Positions 20,338 through 29,410 are shown, counted from the first letter of the stretch. The stretch is 64,000 bases of DNA from Thalassospira alkalitolerans (GCF_002115745.1 NZ_JFKB01000004.1:186001-250000); one strand, 5' to 3'. A program made the numbers and translations. Notes: a model not told the origin generated them from the sequence alone.

Positions 20338-21795
20338 TTATTTGGGCAAGGATCGCCAAAGCTCCCCCAACAGAACGGGCAAATGCTTTGGAATATCTTC
20401 GGCAATCAATCCCGGTCCAATATCGGCGCCAGCGCGTGCATGCAACCAAACAGCCATGCAAGCAGCATCAAACATATCCATACCCTGCGCCATTAACCCG
20501 CCGATAATCCCCGACAGAACATCCCCCGACCCCGCTGTTGCCAACCAGGGTGCATTGATCACGCTGATTGCGGCACGTCCGTCAGGTGCAGCAATTACAG
20601 TATCTGCACCTTTAATCAGGACAGTTGCACCACTTCGCTTTGCCGCGGCGCGGGCACGCGTTAGCTTGTCGCCTTCGATATCGGGGAACAGGCGGGCAAA
20701 TTCCCCCTCGTGCGGGGTCAGGACTGTCGGCCCCTGAATTGCAAAAAATAATGTGCTTGGTTGTTCCGAAAAACTGGTTAGCGCATCAGCATCAAGCACA
20801 GTACAGCGACAATAATGCAAAAGCTGGATAATCCGGCTCCGCGTTTCATCACCAATTCCGAACCCCGGCCCAATGACCACGGCATTGTGGCGACAATCTT
20901 TCAAAAGCTCGTCAAGATTTGCGATTGGGGCGGTCATGATGCCGGGACTATCGGATGCATAAACAGGCAGAGCTGCCGGTTCGGCGACGACTGTCAAAAG
21001 TCCCGCCCCTACCCGACGTGCGGCACGCGCCACAAGCCGCGTCGCGCCGGTCATGGTCGCCCCGCCAACCGCCAGCAAATGCCCGCGATGATATTTATGG
21101 CCGTCCAAATCGGGCCAATGAATGCCTGCGCGCCAACATGCCGGGTCATTGCGCATTAATGTCGGACGGATATCGCGAACAGTTTGATCGGCAATTCCGA
21201 TATCACGAATAACCAATTCACCGCACAAAACACGCCCCGGCAACAAATAATGCCCGGGTTTTGCCCGACAGAATGTAACCGTCAGATTTGCCTTGATCGC
21301 AACACCACGGATCTCGCCAGTATTGCCATCGACCCCGGTTGGAACATCAACGGCAATCAACGGCACATTGCCTGCGTTAACGGTGTGCACCAGATCGGCA
21401 ATTTCACCGTCTATCACCCGGGCCAGTCCTGCCCCAAACAGGCAATCAACAATTAATTCGGCCCCGACCAACAACGCTGGCGAAAGGCGTTCAACGGCCC
21501 CGTCCCAGCGTTTGGCATTAAGTGCCGCATCCCCCGTCAGTTTATCGACATCGCATAACAAGCCAAGGCGAACCGACCATCCAGCATTGCGCAACAGACG
21601 TGCAATGACAAAGCCGTCCCCGCCGTTATTCCCCGGACCACATAAAACCGTGGCGGATCGCGGCGACCAACGTGATGTGATCTCATCGACCACGGCCGTC
21701 CCGGCATTTTCCATCAAAACATCACCGGGGGTTCCGGCTTCGATGGTTTTGCGGTCGGCGTCATACATCTGTTCGGTGGTCAAGATTTCAAGCAT
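20338..21795 (-). CDS. nnr: Bifunctional NAD(P)H-hydrate epimerase / ADP-dependent NAD(P)H-hydrate dehydratase
   Basis: Repairs damaged NADHX and NADPHX, 485 residues. The N-terminal YjeF epimerase domain (about 1-210) shows ENAGTAVVDEI and VLCGPGNNGGDGFVIARLL. The C-terminal ribokinase-like dehydratase domain (about 225-485) shows GHLLAVGGATMTGATRLVAR, VIGPGFGIG, LTPHEGEFARLFPD and the catalytic-site signature ATAGSGDVLSGIIGGL. Both domains are intact. It stands alone between tRNA-Leu and the divergent dadA-like gene. Confidence 0.94.
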   Translation of the reverse strand: MLEILTTEQMYDADRKTIEAGTPGDVLMENAGTAVVDEITSRWSPRSATVLCGPGNNGGDGFVIARLLRNAGWSVRLGLLCDVDKLTGDAALNAKRWDGAVERLSPALLVGAELIVDCLFGAGLARVIDGEIADLVHTVNAGNVPLIAVDVPTGVDGNTGEIRGVAIKANLTVTFCRAKPGHYLLPGRVLCGELVIRDIGIADQTVRDIRPTLMRNDPACWRAGIHWPDLDGHKYHRGHLLAVGGATMTGATRLVARAARRVGAGLLTVVAEPAALPVYASDSPGIMTAPIANLDELLKDCRHNAVVIGPGFGIGDETRSRIIQLLHYCRCTVLDADALTSFSEQPSTLFFAIQGPTVLTPHEGEFARLFPDIEGDKLTRARAAAKRSGATVLIKGADTVIAAPDGRAAISVINAPWLATAGSGDVLSGIIGGLMAQGMDMFDAACMAVWLHARAGADIGPGLIAEDIPKHLPVLLGELWRSLPK

Positions 21796-21990
21796 ATTAA
21801 CCTGTCAGAAACGCTGTTTTGGCACATGGCCGAATTTGCCCGGAAATCAAACAGACACCGGTAGCTATTTGTTTTCACGATCAGTATATTGCAAACCCAA
21901 TCGCGAGTCAGAGATTAGGAACAGGACCCATTAATTAAATGTGTTCGGCCCCTAACGCGCAGTCAACTATCCGTACGAGGCTTTTCCGGC

Positions 21991-23241
21991 ATGCATGTTG
22001 TCGTGATGGGCGCTGGCGTCATCGGGACGACAGCGGCCTGGTATCTTTTGCAAAACGGTCATCAGGTAACAGTTATTGACCGACAGCACGCAAGCGCGCA
22101 GGAAACAAGCTTTGCCAATGGCGGCCAGATTTCCGCGTGCCATGCAACCCCTTGGGCTAATGAACATACACCGGGGCAAATCCTGAAATGGCTGGGCCGC
22201 GAAGAGGCACCACTTTTATTTCGGATGCGCTGGGATCCGCAGCTTTTTTCATGGGGCTTGCGGTTTTTACGCAATTGCACCGAAGCACGCGCACGTGAAA
22301 ACCTTGAAAAATCCCTTCGGGTTGCAACTTACAGCCGTGATTGCCTGAAAAATCTGCGCCAGACACTTGGTCTTGAATATGATCACCTTGAACACGGCAT
22401 TCTGCATGTTTGCCGGACCGAGGACGAACTGGCATCTGTCGAGAAAACAACCCGTCAAATGCAGGAATTCGGGCTTCGCCGCCATATGGTCAGCGCGCAA
22501 GAATGCCTTGAAATCGAACCGGCCCTTCGTGACAGCAATGCCAAAATCATCGGCGGCAGCTTTACCCCCGATGATGAAAGCGGCGACGCCCGAAAATTTA
22601 CCGAATCCTTGGCAAAACGCTGCGTCGAACAGGGTGCGACCTTCAAGCTCGACACCACCATCACAGCCATAAAACGTGATCAAGGCCGGATTACCGCCAT
22701 CGGCACCGATCAAGGCGATGTCACGGGCGATTGCTATTTGATGTGTCTGGGTAGTTACAGCCCGCTTTTGTTAAAGCCGCTTGGCATTCATTTGCCGGTT
22801 TACCCCTGCAAGGGATATTCGATCAGCATCGACACCACCGGATATAACGGTGCACCGCAAGTTGCCCTGATCGATGACAGTGTCAAAATGGTCTATTCAC
22901 GCCTTGGGAACCGGTTGCGGGTAGCGGGAACGGCCGAACTGGACGGTTATGACCTTCGAATGTCGGAACGGCGCCAACGCATGATCATGGATAAGGCATT
23001 CGAACTGTTTCCAAATTCCGGTGACCGGTCAACAATCGAACATTGGTCGGGACTTCGGCCGGTAACACCTGATTCTGCCCCTGTCATTAGTGATACCAAA
23101 TATGATAATCTGTATTTAAACACGGGGCACGGGACATTGGGCTGGACCATGAGTTGTGGGTCCGGCAAGGCCGTTGCTGATTTAATCGACGGCCGTACGC
23201 CTGATATTTCGCTTCTCGGGCTGGGCATCGACCGTTTTTAA
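21991..23241 (+). CDS. dadA: D-amino-acid dehydrogenase (DadA-like FAD oxidoreductase)
   Basis: Membrane-associated flavoenzyme family that oxidises D-amino acids to 2-oxo acids and passes electrons to the respiratory chain, 416 residues. The FAD-binding motif VVMGAGVIGTTAAWYLLQNG is at the very N-terminus, and FANGGQISACHATPWANEHT is characteristic of DadA. The C-terminus has WSGLRPVTPDSAPVISDT and NTGHGTLGWTMSCGSGKAVA. The usual partner alanine racemase (dadX) is absent. A histidine kinase gene starts 12 bases later, so the two are probably one transcript. Substrate range is inferred. Confidence 0.88.
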   Translation: MHVVVMGAGVIGTTAAWYLLQNGHQVTVIDRQHASAQETSFANGGQISACHATPWANEHTPGQILKWLGREEAPLLFRMRWDPQLFSWGLRFLRNCTEARARENLEKSLRVATYSRDCLKNLRQTLGLEYDHLEHGILHVCRTEDELASVEKTTRQMQEFGLRRHMVSAQECLEIEPALRDSNAKIIGGSFTPDDESGDARKFTESLAKRCVEQGATFKLDTTITAIKRDQGRITAIGTDQGDVTGDCYLMCLGSYSPLLLKPLGIHLPVYPCKGYSISIDTTGYNGAPQVALIDDSVKMVYSRLGNRLRVAGTAELDGYDLRMSERRQRMIMDKAFELFPNSGDRSTIEHWSGLRPVTPDSAPVISDTKYDNLYLNTGHGTLGWTMSCGSGKAVADLIDGRTPDISLLGLGIDRF

Positions 23242-23253
23242 ACGTTTGACTGG

Positions 23254-24390
23254 ATGACCATGGGACCAGGGGCAAATTTAATCAACGACAACCCGGTTGG
23301 CACCGAAACCGCACCATTGGCAGATCAGGTTGTGCTTGATGCCCTGCCCTATGCTGCGGTTATTTGCGACAGGGGCGGCAAGGTTTTGCAATGCAACGAA
23401 GCCATGGCCCAACTGATCGGGGTTGCGCGTGACAAAATGATCGGGCGCAAGGCCGGTTTTTTGTCCGCAGGCCTTCTCAATGACATTGATGACGTCTTTG
23501 CATCTGGCCGGACATGGCGCGGGGATATCGTTCTGGTCAATGCCAACGATGACAGCCATGTTTGTGACCTGTCCATCGCACCGCTTGAATATTTCGGCGG
23601 TACCGAAACACGAACCGCTGTTCTGATGACCTTGCTTGAAAATGATCGGCAACAACAGGCCGAGCGGACATTGATGGAACAAAACCGCGAACGATCCGAT
23701 TCGAACGCATCAAAATCAGACTTCATTGCTAATATGGGCCATGAATTGCGCACTCCGCTTAACGCAATCATTGGCAATTCCGAACTGATTGCACATGGCG
23801 TGTTGGGTGATTTACCCGACGGATATCGCGATTGCGGGCGCGATGTTCACGAAGCCGGGACTCATTTGTTGGAACTGGTCAACAATGTTCTGGATGTTTC
23901 CAAACTTTCCAACGGTTCCATGGCATTGCAACTGTCCGAAGAAGACGTTGTTTCCGTCACACAGGAAGCCGCAAAGCTTGTCCGCGATGACATCAAAAAA
24001 CGCCATCACAAGCTCACCCTTGATCTTCCGAGCAAACCATTAGTGATGCAATGTGATCGGCTAAAACTTAAACAAATCCTGATCAACATCCTCAGCAATG
24101 CTGCAAAATTTACCCCCGACCACGGTAAAATTTCGATCTCGCTGAAAGCACATGATGATGAAATCAGCTTTGCCGTTCAGGATAATGGCGTGGGTATGAG
24201 TCCCAATGACATTCCGCGTGCCCTTGCCCGATTCTCACAGCTTCACCCCACCGGGGTCAAGGAAAGTGCCGGTACCGGTCTTGGTCTGCCACTGGCAAAG
24301 CTTCTAATCGAGCTACATGGCGGGCGACTAAGCATCGAAAGCGACCTCGGCAAGGGGACAACTGTTCGCATTGCCCTACCCCGTATCTAG
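23254..24390 (+). CDS. PAS-domain sensor histidine kinase
   Basis: Cytoplasmic two-component kinase, 378 residues, with no membrane segment. An N-terminal PAS domain (about 25-125) starts LDALPYAAVICDRGGKVLQC. The HisKA domain has the H-box IANMGHELRTPLNAIIGNSE (phospho-His near residue 168). The ATPase domain shows the N-box INILSNAAKFTPDHGKISIS, G1 VQDNGVGMSP and G2 GTGLGLPLAKLLIELHGG. No response regulator lies next to it, so it is an orphan kinase. Its position right behind a dadA-like gene suggests shared expression; the signal it senses is not evident. Confidence 0.92.
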   Translation: MTMGPGANLINDNPVGTETAPLADQVVLDALPYAAVICDRGGKVLQCNEAMAQLIGVARDKMIGRKAGFLSAGLLNDIDDVFASGRTWRGDIVLVNANDDSHVCDLSIAPLEYFGGTETRTAVLMTLLENDRQQQAERTLMEQNRERSDSNASKSDFIANMGHELRTPLNAIIGNSELIAHGVLGDLPDGYRDCGRDVHEAGTHLLELVNNVLDVSKLSNGSMALQLSEEDVVSVTQEAAKLVRDDIKKRHHKLTLDLPSKPLVMQCDRLKLKQILINILSNAAKFTPDHGKISISLKAHDDEISFAVQDNGVGMSPNDIPRALARFSQLHPTGVKESAGTGLGLPLAKLLIELHGGRLSIESDLGKGTTVRIALPRI

Positions 24391-24420
24391 CCCCTGTAGC
24401 GCGAAGAACACTGAAAGAAC

Positions 24421-24449
24421 AAAGGCCCGACGAATAAAGAGCCGGGCCT
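24421..24449 (-). terminator. Terminator downstream of the cytochrome c gene
   Basis: AGGCCCG and CGGGCCT form a 7-bp stem; on the minus strand it is followed by TTGTTCTTT. It lies 18 bases after the cytochrome c stop. Confidence 0.7.
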
Positions 24450-24466
24450 CTTGCCTGATTGACGGC

Positions 24467-24943
24467 TTATTGCATGGCCGATTGGTTCATTTGATCATGG
24501 CGCATGCGGATTTCCCCGGGCCAGCGACTTTTGATATAGGAAAGCGCGCCGATGATTTCATCATCCGTCAGGACACCTTCAAACCCCGGCATTGACGACT
24601 GATAGCCATCACCAATCACCTTTGCCGGACCGTATTTGGTCAGGGCAAACAAAAGCCCATCGGGATGATGCCATGTATGACCCGTTTCATCATGGGGAGG
24701 TGCCGGCATCAAGCCGTCTTTGCCGCGTTTACGCCAATTGGCTTCGCCCTTAAAGTCGCGGCCATGGCAGGACGCACAATTGGCGTCATAAACCTTCTTG
24801 CCCATTGCAACCAGTTGCAGATCATCAGATTGCAGGCGAATTTGTGCAACATCATCATTCTTGCCTGTGCCATAGAAAATGGCAGCTCCCACGATGATTG
24901 CAGACACAGCTCCGCCAATGGCAAAAATCAATTTCTTTTTCAC
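24467..24943 (-). CDS. Membrane-anchored c-type cytochrome
   Basis: A single-haem cytochrome c of 158 residues. The N-terminus KKKLIFAIGGAVSAIIVGAA is a signal anchor, placing the domain in the periplasm. The haem site is ANCASCHGRDFKGEANWRKR, with CASCH near residue 57. A probable axial Met is in SSMPGFEGVLTDDEIIGALS near residue 120. This form (CASCHG, MPGF, DDEI) resembles the cytochrome c family often seen next to copper resistance genes. It lies 28 bases after cueR on the same strand. The function in copper handling is inferred only from position. Confidence 0.82.
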   Translation of the reverse strand: MKKKLIFAIGGAVSAIIVGAAIFYGTGKNDDVAQIRLQSDDLQLVAMGKKVYDANCASCHGRDFKGEANWRKRGKDGLMPAPPHDETGHTWHHPDGLLFALTKYGPAKVIGDGYQSSMPGFEGVLTDDEIIGALSYIKSRWPGEIRMRHDQMNQSAMQ

Positions 24944-24971
24944 CGAACTTCTTCCTTTTCGGGATTAATGG

Positions 24972-25355
24972 CTATCTCGCCAGATCGTTGATAATGGGAC
25001 AATGCGGACGGTGATCGCCATGACAGGCGTCAACCAGATGCGACAGGGTCTTTTGCAGGCTTTGCAATTCCGAAATCTTACGTTCGATCTCGGCCAGATG
25101 TGATTTGGCGATTTCCTTTACATCGGCCGAAGCCCGGTTACGGTCTTCATAAAGCGATAGCAAACCACGGCAATCCTCGACCGAGAATCCAAGCCCTCGC
25201 GACCGTTGTAAAAAGCGCAACTTGTGCAGGTCGTCATCGTTATAATCACGATACCCATTGCCAAGACGCCCGGGCTTCACCAGCCCGATATCCTCATAAT
25301 AGCGGATGGTTTTTGCCGGAAGGCCGCTATCGCGTGATGCGTCGGAAATATTCAT
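24972..25355 (-). CDS. cueR: CueR-type copper-responsive MerR regulator
   Basis: MerR-family activator that twists its target promoters when bound to Cu(I), 127 residues. The helix-turn-helix opens MNISDASRDSGLPAKTIRYY, followed by the usual YYEDIGLVKPGR. The C-terminal metal-binding loop is DACHGDHRPHCPIINDL, with Cys111 and Cys119 seven residues apart, matching the C-X7-C spacing of Cu(I)/Ag(I)/Au(I) sensors. The start overlaps the copA stop by four bases, so both genes are expressed from the copA promoter. That would make the regulator positively autoregulated. Confidence 0.93.
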   Translation of the reverse strand: MNISDASRDSGLPAKTIRYYEDIGLVKPGRLGNGYRDYNDDDLHKLRFLQRSRGLGFSVEDCRGLLSLYEDRNRASADVKEIAKSHLAEIERKISELQSLQKTLSHLVDACHGDHRPHCPIINDLAR

Positions 25356-27841
25356 GATTTATCCCCCCGTGATTTCCACCCTCGCAGCATCAACGAGTTG
25401 CTCACAACAGAAACCGAACTTAGCGCCATCGCCGCCCCGGCAATTGCCGGGCTTAGAATGCCAAATGCTGCCAGTGGCACACCGATAACGTTATAGCCAA
25501 AGGCCCAGAACAGATTTTGCGCAATTTTACGCCGGGTGGCGATCGACACGTCAATCGCGCCCGCCACCAATGCCGGATCAGACCGCATCAGGGTAATTCC
25601 GGCGGTTTCCATCGCAACATCTGTTCCACCGCCCATGGCAATGCCGACATCAGCCGCGGCCAGTGCGGGCGCATCATTAATACCATCCCCGACCATCGCC
25701 ACATGACGCCCGGCTTTACGCAGTTTTTCGACTTCACGTGCCTTATCTTGCGGGCGAATACGCCCCCGTCCCTCTTCAAGCCCAAGCTCGGCCGCAACAT
25801 AAGCAGCAACGTCTTCGCCATCGCCCGATAACATGATGCTATTGATGCCACGCGCCTTCAGATCCGCAATCGCCTGTTTTGCCGATGCCCGTATCCGATC
25901 TTCCAACGTAATAAAGCCTGAAAACTTGCCGTTCAGGGCCACCAGAATGACGGTCTGCCCCCGGCTTTCATATTCGGAAACCTGATTGATAAAATCATCC
26001 TCCGGCAATGCAATACCAAGGTCAACCAACATGGCTTCGCTACCAATCACGACCTTACGGCCTTCAACCTTTGCCATGACTCCGGCACCGGTCTTGCTGC
26101 TGAAATCAGTAATATCGGGGATTTTGACACCCTGATCACGCGCCGCATCAACAACCGCACGGGCCAACGGATGCTCGCTTGCGGCCTGCACGGCGGCTGC
26201 CATGCGCAACAGATCGGATCGATCTACATCCTTGACCGGTTTGATATCACGTACCGTAGGTCTGCCCTCGGTCAGGGTTCCGGTTTTATCAAACACCACG
26301 GTATCGACATTATGCGCCTGTTCAAGCGCATCAAAATTACGAATTAAAATACCATTTTTGGCCGCAGCCCCCGTCCCGGCAACCAATGCTGTTGGCGTCG
26401 CCAATCCCAAGGCACATGGGCAGGCAATTACCAAAACCGAAACCGCCGCAACAATCGACGTTTCAAATGTCGCACCGAATACCATCCACCCGCCAAGGGT
26501 GATCAATGCAATCACAATGACCGCCGGAACAAAGATGCCCGATACCTTGTCGACCATTTTTTGGACCGGTGCCTTACCCGTTTGCGCCTGTTCGACCAGT
26601 CGAATGATACGCGATAGCGTGGTGTCTTCGCCAATCGCCGTCACTTCGATATCCAGACGCCCGGTACCGTTAACCGCACCGCCAACCACATGATCGCCCG
26701 ACACACGCGCGACGGGCCGCGTTTCGCCGGTAATCAGGCTTTCATCCAATTCACTTTCGCCCGCCGATACCTTGCCATCAACCGGAATACGTTCGCCCGG
26801 CAAAACCCGAACGATATCGCCAATCGAAAGCTCGGCGATATCAACTTCGACCTCGCCATTGACCGCATCAAACTTGCGCGCGCGGCGCGGCCGCAACGCC
26901 ATCAATTCACGAATGGCCGCCGATGCCCCGCGCTTGGCACGTTCTTCCATGATCTTGCCCGCCAAAATCAAGGTAACGATGGCGGCAGATGCCTCGAAAT
27001 ACAGATGTGTTTGCCCGCTTTCGCCCGCGGCAAGCATGTTATAAAGGCTCAGGAAATATGCCGCCGACGTACCAAGCGCGACCAGCACATCCATATTCGC
27101 ACTGGCATTGCGCAGCGCCATCCACGCCCCGCGATAGAACCGCCAGCCAATGATAAACTGGACCGGCGTCGCCAATGCCAACTCGACCCAGGGGGCAAGA
27201 TGCAGATCAACGCCCAGATACATCCAGATCATCTGCGCCACAAGTGGTGCGGTCAGGATGATTGCAGCACCCAGCCATAAAAGGGATTTGTCGATACCGG
27301 TATTCTTGGCGTCGGCGCCCCCTGCATCGACGGACGCGTCCGATTTGTTACGTGATACAGCATGATATCCGGCCTTTTCAACGGCTGCGATGACTTGCGC
27401 ATCGTCAACCTGCCCTGCAACAGTGTGCAGATCGGCACGTTCCATGGCAAAATTCACACTGACCTCGGTCACGCCGGGCAGCTTGCCCAATACCTTTTCG
27501 ACACGCAGCGCACAATTTGCACAGGTCATGCCGTCAATATCGAAAGACATGCTTTCATCTTCGACGACATATCCGGCATTGCGGATTGCACCGGCAAGAT
27601 CCCCAACCGAATGGCGCGCAGAATCGTATCGGATATGGACCGAGTTCAGGGCAAGATTAACATCCGCATTCACGCCCGGCAGCTTGGCAAGTGCCTTTTC
27701 AACGCGACCGACACAGGATGCACAACTCATCCCGCCAACCTGAAGCGTTATATCATGTTGCGCCGCGCTATCTGCTGCGGGTGGCACATTAGGCGCACCA
27801 TTGCCGGCATCATGCGCATTGGGGTCTGATTGCCTGTCCAT
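25352..27841 (-). CDS. copA: Copper-exporting P1B-type ATPase
   Basis: Inner-membrane pump that exports Cu(I) from the cytoplasm, 829 residues. There are two N-terminal heavy-metal domains, each with a CxxC site (GGMSCASC and DGMTCANC). The membrane CPC motif is in VIACPCALGLATP, the phosphorylated Asp in VFDKTGTLTEG, the HP motif in ASEHPLARAV, and the hinge in VAMVGDGINDAPALAAADVG. The frame is open to an ATG at 27886, but that ATG lies in the -10 box of the promoter. The starts at 27853 or 27841 are possible; I prefer 27841, preceded by GGTGA. Confidence 0.96.
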   Translation of the reverse strand: MDRQSDPNAHDAGNGAPNVPPAADSAAQHDITLQVGGMSCASCVGRVEKALAKLPGVNADVNLALNSVHIRYDSARHSVGDLAGAIRNAGYVVEDESMSFDIDGMTCANCALRVEKVLGKLPGVTEVSVNFAMERADLHTVAGQVDDAQVIAAVEKAGYHAVSRNKSDASVDAGGADAKNTGIDKSLLWLGAAIILTAPLVAQMIWMYLGVDLHLAPWVELALATPVQFIIGWRFYRGAWMALRNASANMDVLVALGTSAAYFLSLYNMLAAGESGQTHLYFEASAAIVTLILAGKIMEERAKRGASAAIRELMALRPRRARKFDAVNGEVEVDIAELSIGDIVRVLPGERIPVDGKVSAGESELDESLITGETRPVARVSGDHVVGGAVNGTGRLDIEVTAIGEDTTLSRIIRLVEQAQTGKAPVQKMVDKVSGIFVPAVIVIALITLGGWMVFGATFETSIVAAVSVLVIACPCALGLATPTALVAGTGAAAKNGILIRNFDALEQAHNVDTVVFDKTGTLTEGRPTVRDIKPVKDVDRSDLLRMAAAVQAASEHPLARAVVDAARDQGVKIPDITDFSSKTGAGVMAKVEGRKVVIGSEAMLVDLGIALPEDDFINQVSEYESRGQTVILVALNGKFSGFITLEDRIRASAKQAIADLKARGINSIMLSGDGEDVAAYVAAELGLEEGRGRIRPQDKAREVEKLRKAGRHVAMVGDGINDAPALAAADVGIAMGGGTDVAMETAGITLMRSDPALVAGAIDVSIATRRKIAQNLFWAFGYNVIGVPLAAFGILSPAIAGAAMALSSVSVVSNSLMLRGWKSRGDKS

Positions 27842-27881
27842 ATTAATCACCATTTGAGGATCGATAACTCTTATATGGACG

Positions 27882-27912
27882 ACCATAGAGGTTCCAGCAA
27901 CTGGAAGGTCAA
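27882..27912 (-). promoter_or_regulatory. CueR-regulated copA promoter
   Basis: On the minus strand: -35 TTGACC (27907-27912), a 19-bp spacer, and -10 TATGGT (27882-27887). The spacer holds a dyad TTCCAG-TTG-CTGGAA, preceded by ACC, which matches the ACCTTCC-type CueR operator. The over-long 19-bp spacer is the hallmark of MerR-family activated promoters. The -10 box excludes the most upstream ATG of the frame as a start codon. Confidence 0.93.
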
Positions 27913-27972
27913 GGCAAATTTTTACCCCTGCAATTCAAACCGACCAAATTATTCTATGTGTTGATCAGACAC

Positions 27973-28000
27973 AAAAAAGCCCCGAACAATGTCGGGGCTT
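27973..28000 (-). terminator. Terminator of the bacterioferritin pair
   Basis: AAGCCCCGA and TCGGGGCTT form a 9-bp stem with a 6-base loop, followed on the minus strand by TTTTTTGTGTC. It begins 35 bases after the stop of the downstream bacterioferritin gene. Confidence 0.93.
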
Positions 28001-28035
28001 TGATTGAGGTCTTGCAGCCTTATACGTTTACAGTC

Positions 28036-28527
28036 TTAACCGTGCGGATTGGGTTCGCCCACAGCGCGGAACTGAATATAGTTCGGCAGGCCCATCATAT
28101 CGATCAAACGGATCTGCTGTTCCAGCCAGTAAGCATGATCTTCTTCGCTGTCATCAAGCAGAACCGTCAACATGTTCCGGGTCTGAAAATCGTCTTCCTT
28201 CTCGGCGATCTTGATCGCCTTTTTCAAAAGATCGATCACATGATATTCGTGTACAAGATCATTTTTCATCATCTCGGGCACGGTTTTACCGATATTGATC
28301 GGACTGCGCGATGCGGTATCGGGCACACCTTCAAGGAACAGAATACGCTCGATCAAACGTTTCGCATGTTCGAGTTCTTCGTCCTTTTCATGATGCATGC
28401 GGGTGTAAAGCGCATGCAGTCCCCAATCGAGATACATCTCAGCATGGGTATTGTACTGATCGGCCGCCGACAATTCAGCCGTAAGCTGCTTGTTCAGTGC
28501 GTCGATAACTTTCTTGCTACCCTTCAT
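28036..28527 (-). CDS. bfr: Bacterioferritin (second of the pair)
   Basis: Iron-storage protein forming a 24-subunit shell, 163 residues. The four-helix ferritin core shows LNKQLTAELSAADQYNTHAE, the ferroxidase-site MHHEKDEELEHAKRLIERIL and EEDHAYWLEQQIRLIDMMGL. The start MKGSKKVIDALNKQL is typical; GGGAGC lies upstream. In place of the more usual haem-ligand Met of Bfr, the second helix reads MYLDWGLHALYTRMHHEKDE, which still carries Met residues near that position. It follows the paralogous gene by 21 bases, and the pair probably forms mixed shells. Confidence 0.92.
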   Translation of the reverse strand: MKGSKKVIDALNKQLTAELSAADQYNTHAEMYLDWGLHALYTRMHHEKDEELEHAKRLIERILFLEGVPDTASRSPINIGKTVPEMMKNDLVHEYHVIDLLKKAIKIAEKEDDFQTRNMLTVLLDDSEEDHAYWLEQQIRLIDMMGLPNYIQFRAVGEPNPHG

Positions 28528-28548
28528 GGCGCATAAGCTCCCAAATTG

Positions 28549-29025
28549 TTAGTCGCCGTCGCCAGAACGGCTTTGAATGTAATTCTGCATCCCGACATTT
28601 TCGAGTTGCCACTGCTCGGTCTCAAGCCAATCGACGTGTTCTTCCTGATCTTCGAGGAATTTAACCAAAAGATCACGGGTGACAAAATCCTCGGCCTGTT
28701 CGCAGGCGGTAATCGCCTCGCGCAATACCGGAAGGCTTGCCAACTCGAACTTCATGTCACAGGAAACGATTTCCTCGACATTCTCGCCGATCATAAGCTT
28801 GTTAAGGTTCTGAAGGTTAGGCAGCCCCTCAAGGAACAGAATGCGCTCGATGCTCTCATCGGCGCGTTTCATTTCCTTGATTGAAAGCTTGTACTCATAC
28901 TCGCCCATTTCTTCGACACCCCAGTCACGAAGCATGCGGGCGTGCAGGAAGTACTGGTTAATCGCGGTCAACTGATTGGTCAGAATGCGATTAAGGTATC
29001 CGATGATCTTGGGATCACCTTTCAT
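28549..29025 (-). CDS. bfr: Bacterioferritin (first of the pair)
   Basis: Second bacterioferritin, 158 residues, clearly a paralogue of its neighbour. It starts MKGDPKIIGYLNRILTNQLT, the family pattern. Other core stretches are QYFLHARMLRDWGVEEMGEY and RADESIERILFLEGLPNLQN. The frame is open 16 codons upstream to 29073, but the ATG at 29025 follows GGAGTACCCCC and fits the family. A Fur-like box lies 71 bases upstream, consistent with iron control. Confidence 0.93.
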   Translation of the reverse strand: MKGDPKIIGYLNRILTNQLTAINQYFLHARMLRDWGVEEMGEYEYKLSIKEMKRADESIERILFLEGLPNLQNLNKLMIGENVEEIVSCDMKFELASLPVLREAITACEQAEDFVTRDLLVKFLEDQEEHVDWLETEQWQLENVGMQNYIQSRSGDGD

Positions 29026-29095
29026 GGGGGTACTCCTGATGATTGGTCTGATCAAATAGTGGGATCGGCCCAACCTCTTTTCAAGTGAAAAATGC

Positions 29096-29114
29096 GATTT
29101 TGATTACCATTATC
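29096..29114 (-). promoter_or_regulatory. Fur-like iron box upstream of bacterioferritin
   Basis: The plus strand reads GATTTTGATTACCATTATC, which matches the classic 19-bp Fur consensus at 15 of 19 positions by hand count. It lies 71 bp upstream of the first bacterioferritin start, a promoter-like distance. In alphaproteobacteria Irr or a Mur-like Fur could also bind here. Confidence 0.6.
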
Positions 29115-29410
29115 AATAAATTACGCGTTTTTTCGTAAACTTCCTAAAGTTACGCATCAAGTAAAAATCATTCGCAGACAAATCTATGCGAATGCTTATC
29201 GTTGCAATTATTTAGGAGATCTTTCCAAACACTTGAAATAGCTGTGGTTGCGAATCGCGTTCATACTCGAACAAAACGATATAGCGGACCATCAATCTGG
29301 TTCTTGTCGATCATCTGCAGGCCCCGAACGCCATTCATCATACGGCGGGGTTCTGTGATGCCTCAATTTCTGCATCACGCAATATTCAAATGAAAACTCA
29401 ACATTAGGCC
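29115..29410. other. AT-rich intergenic region
   Basis: About 300 bases between the Fur-like box and the terminator of the DUF1127 gene. Short open frames exist, but none has a ribosome binding site or family-like sequence. I see nothing else to annotate. Confidence 0.4.

Noticed and set aside
29202-29393. 63-codon plus-strand frame in the intergenic region
   Set aside because: No ribosome binding site and no recognisable sequence; it lies in AT-rich non-coding DNA.
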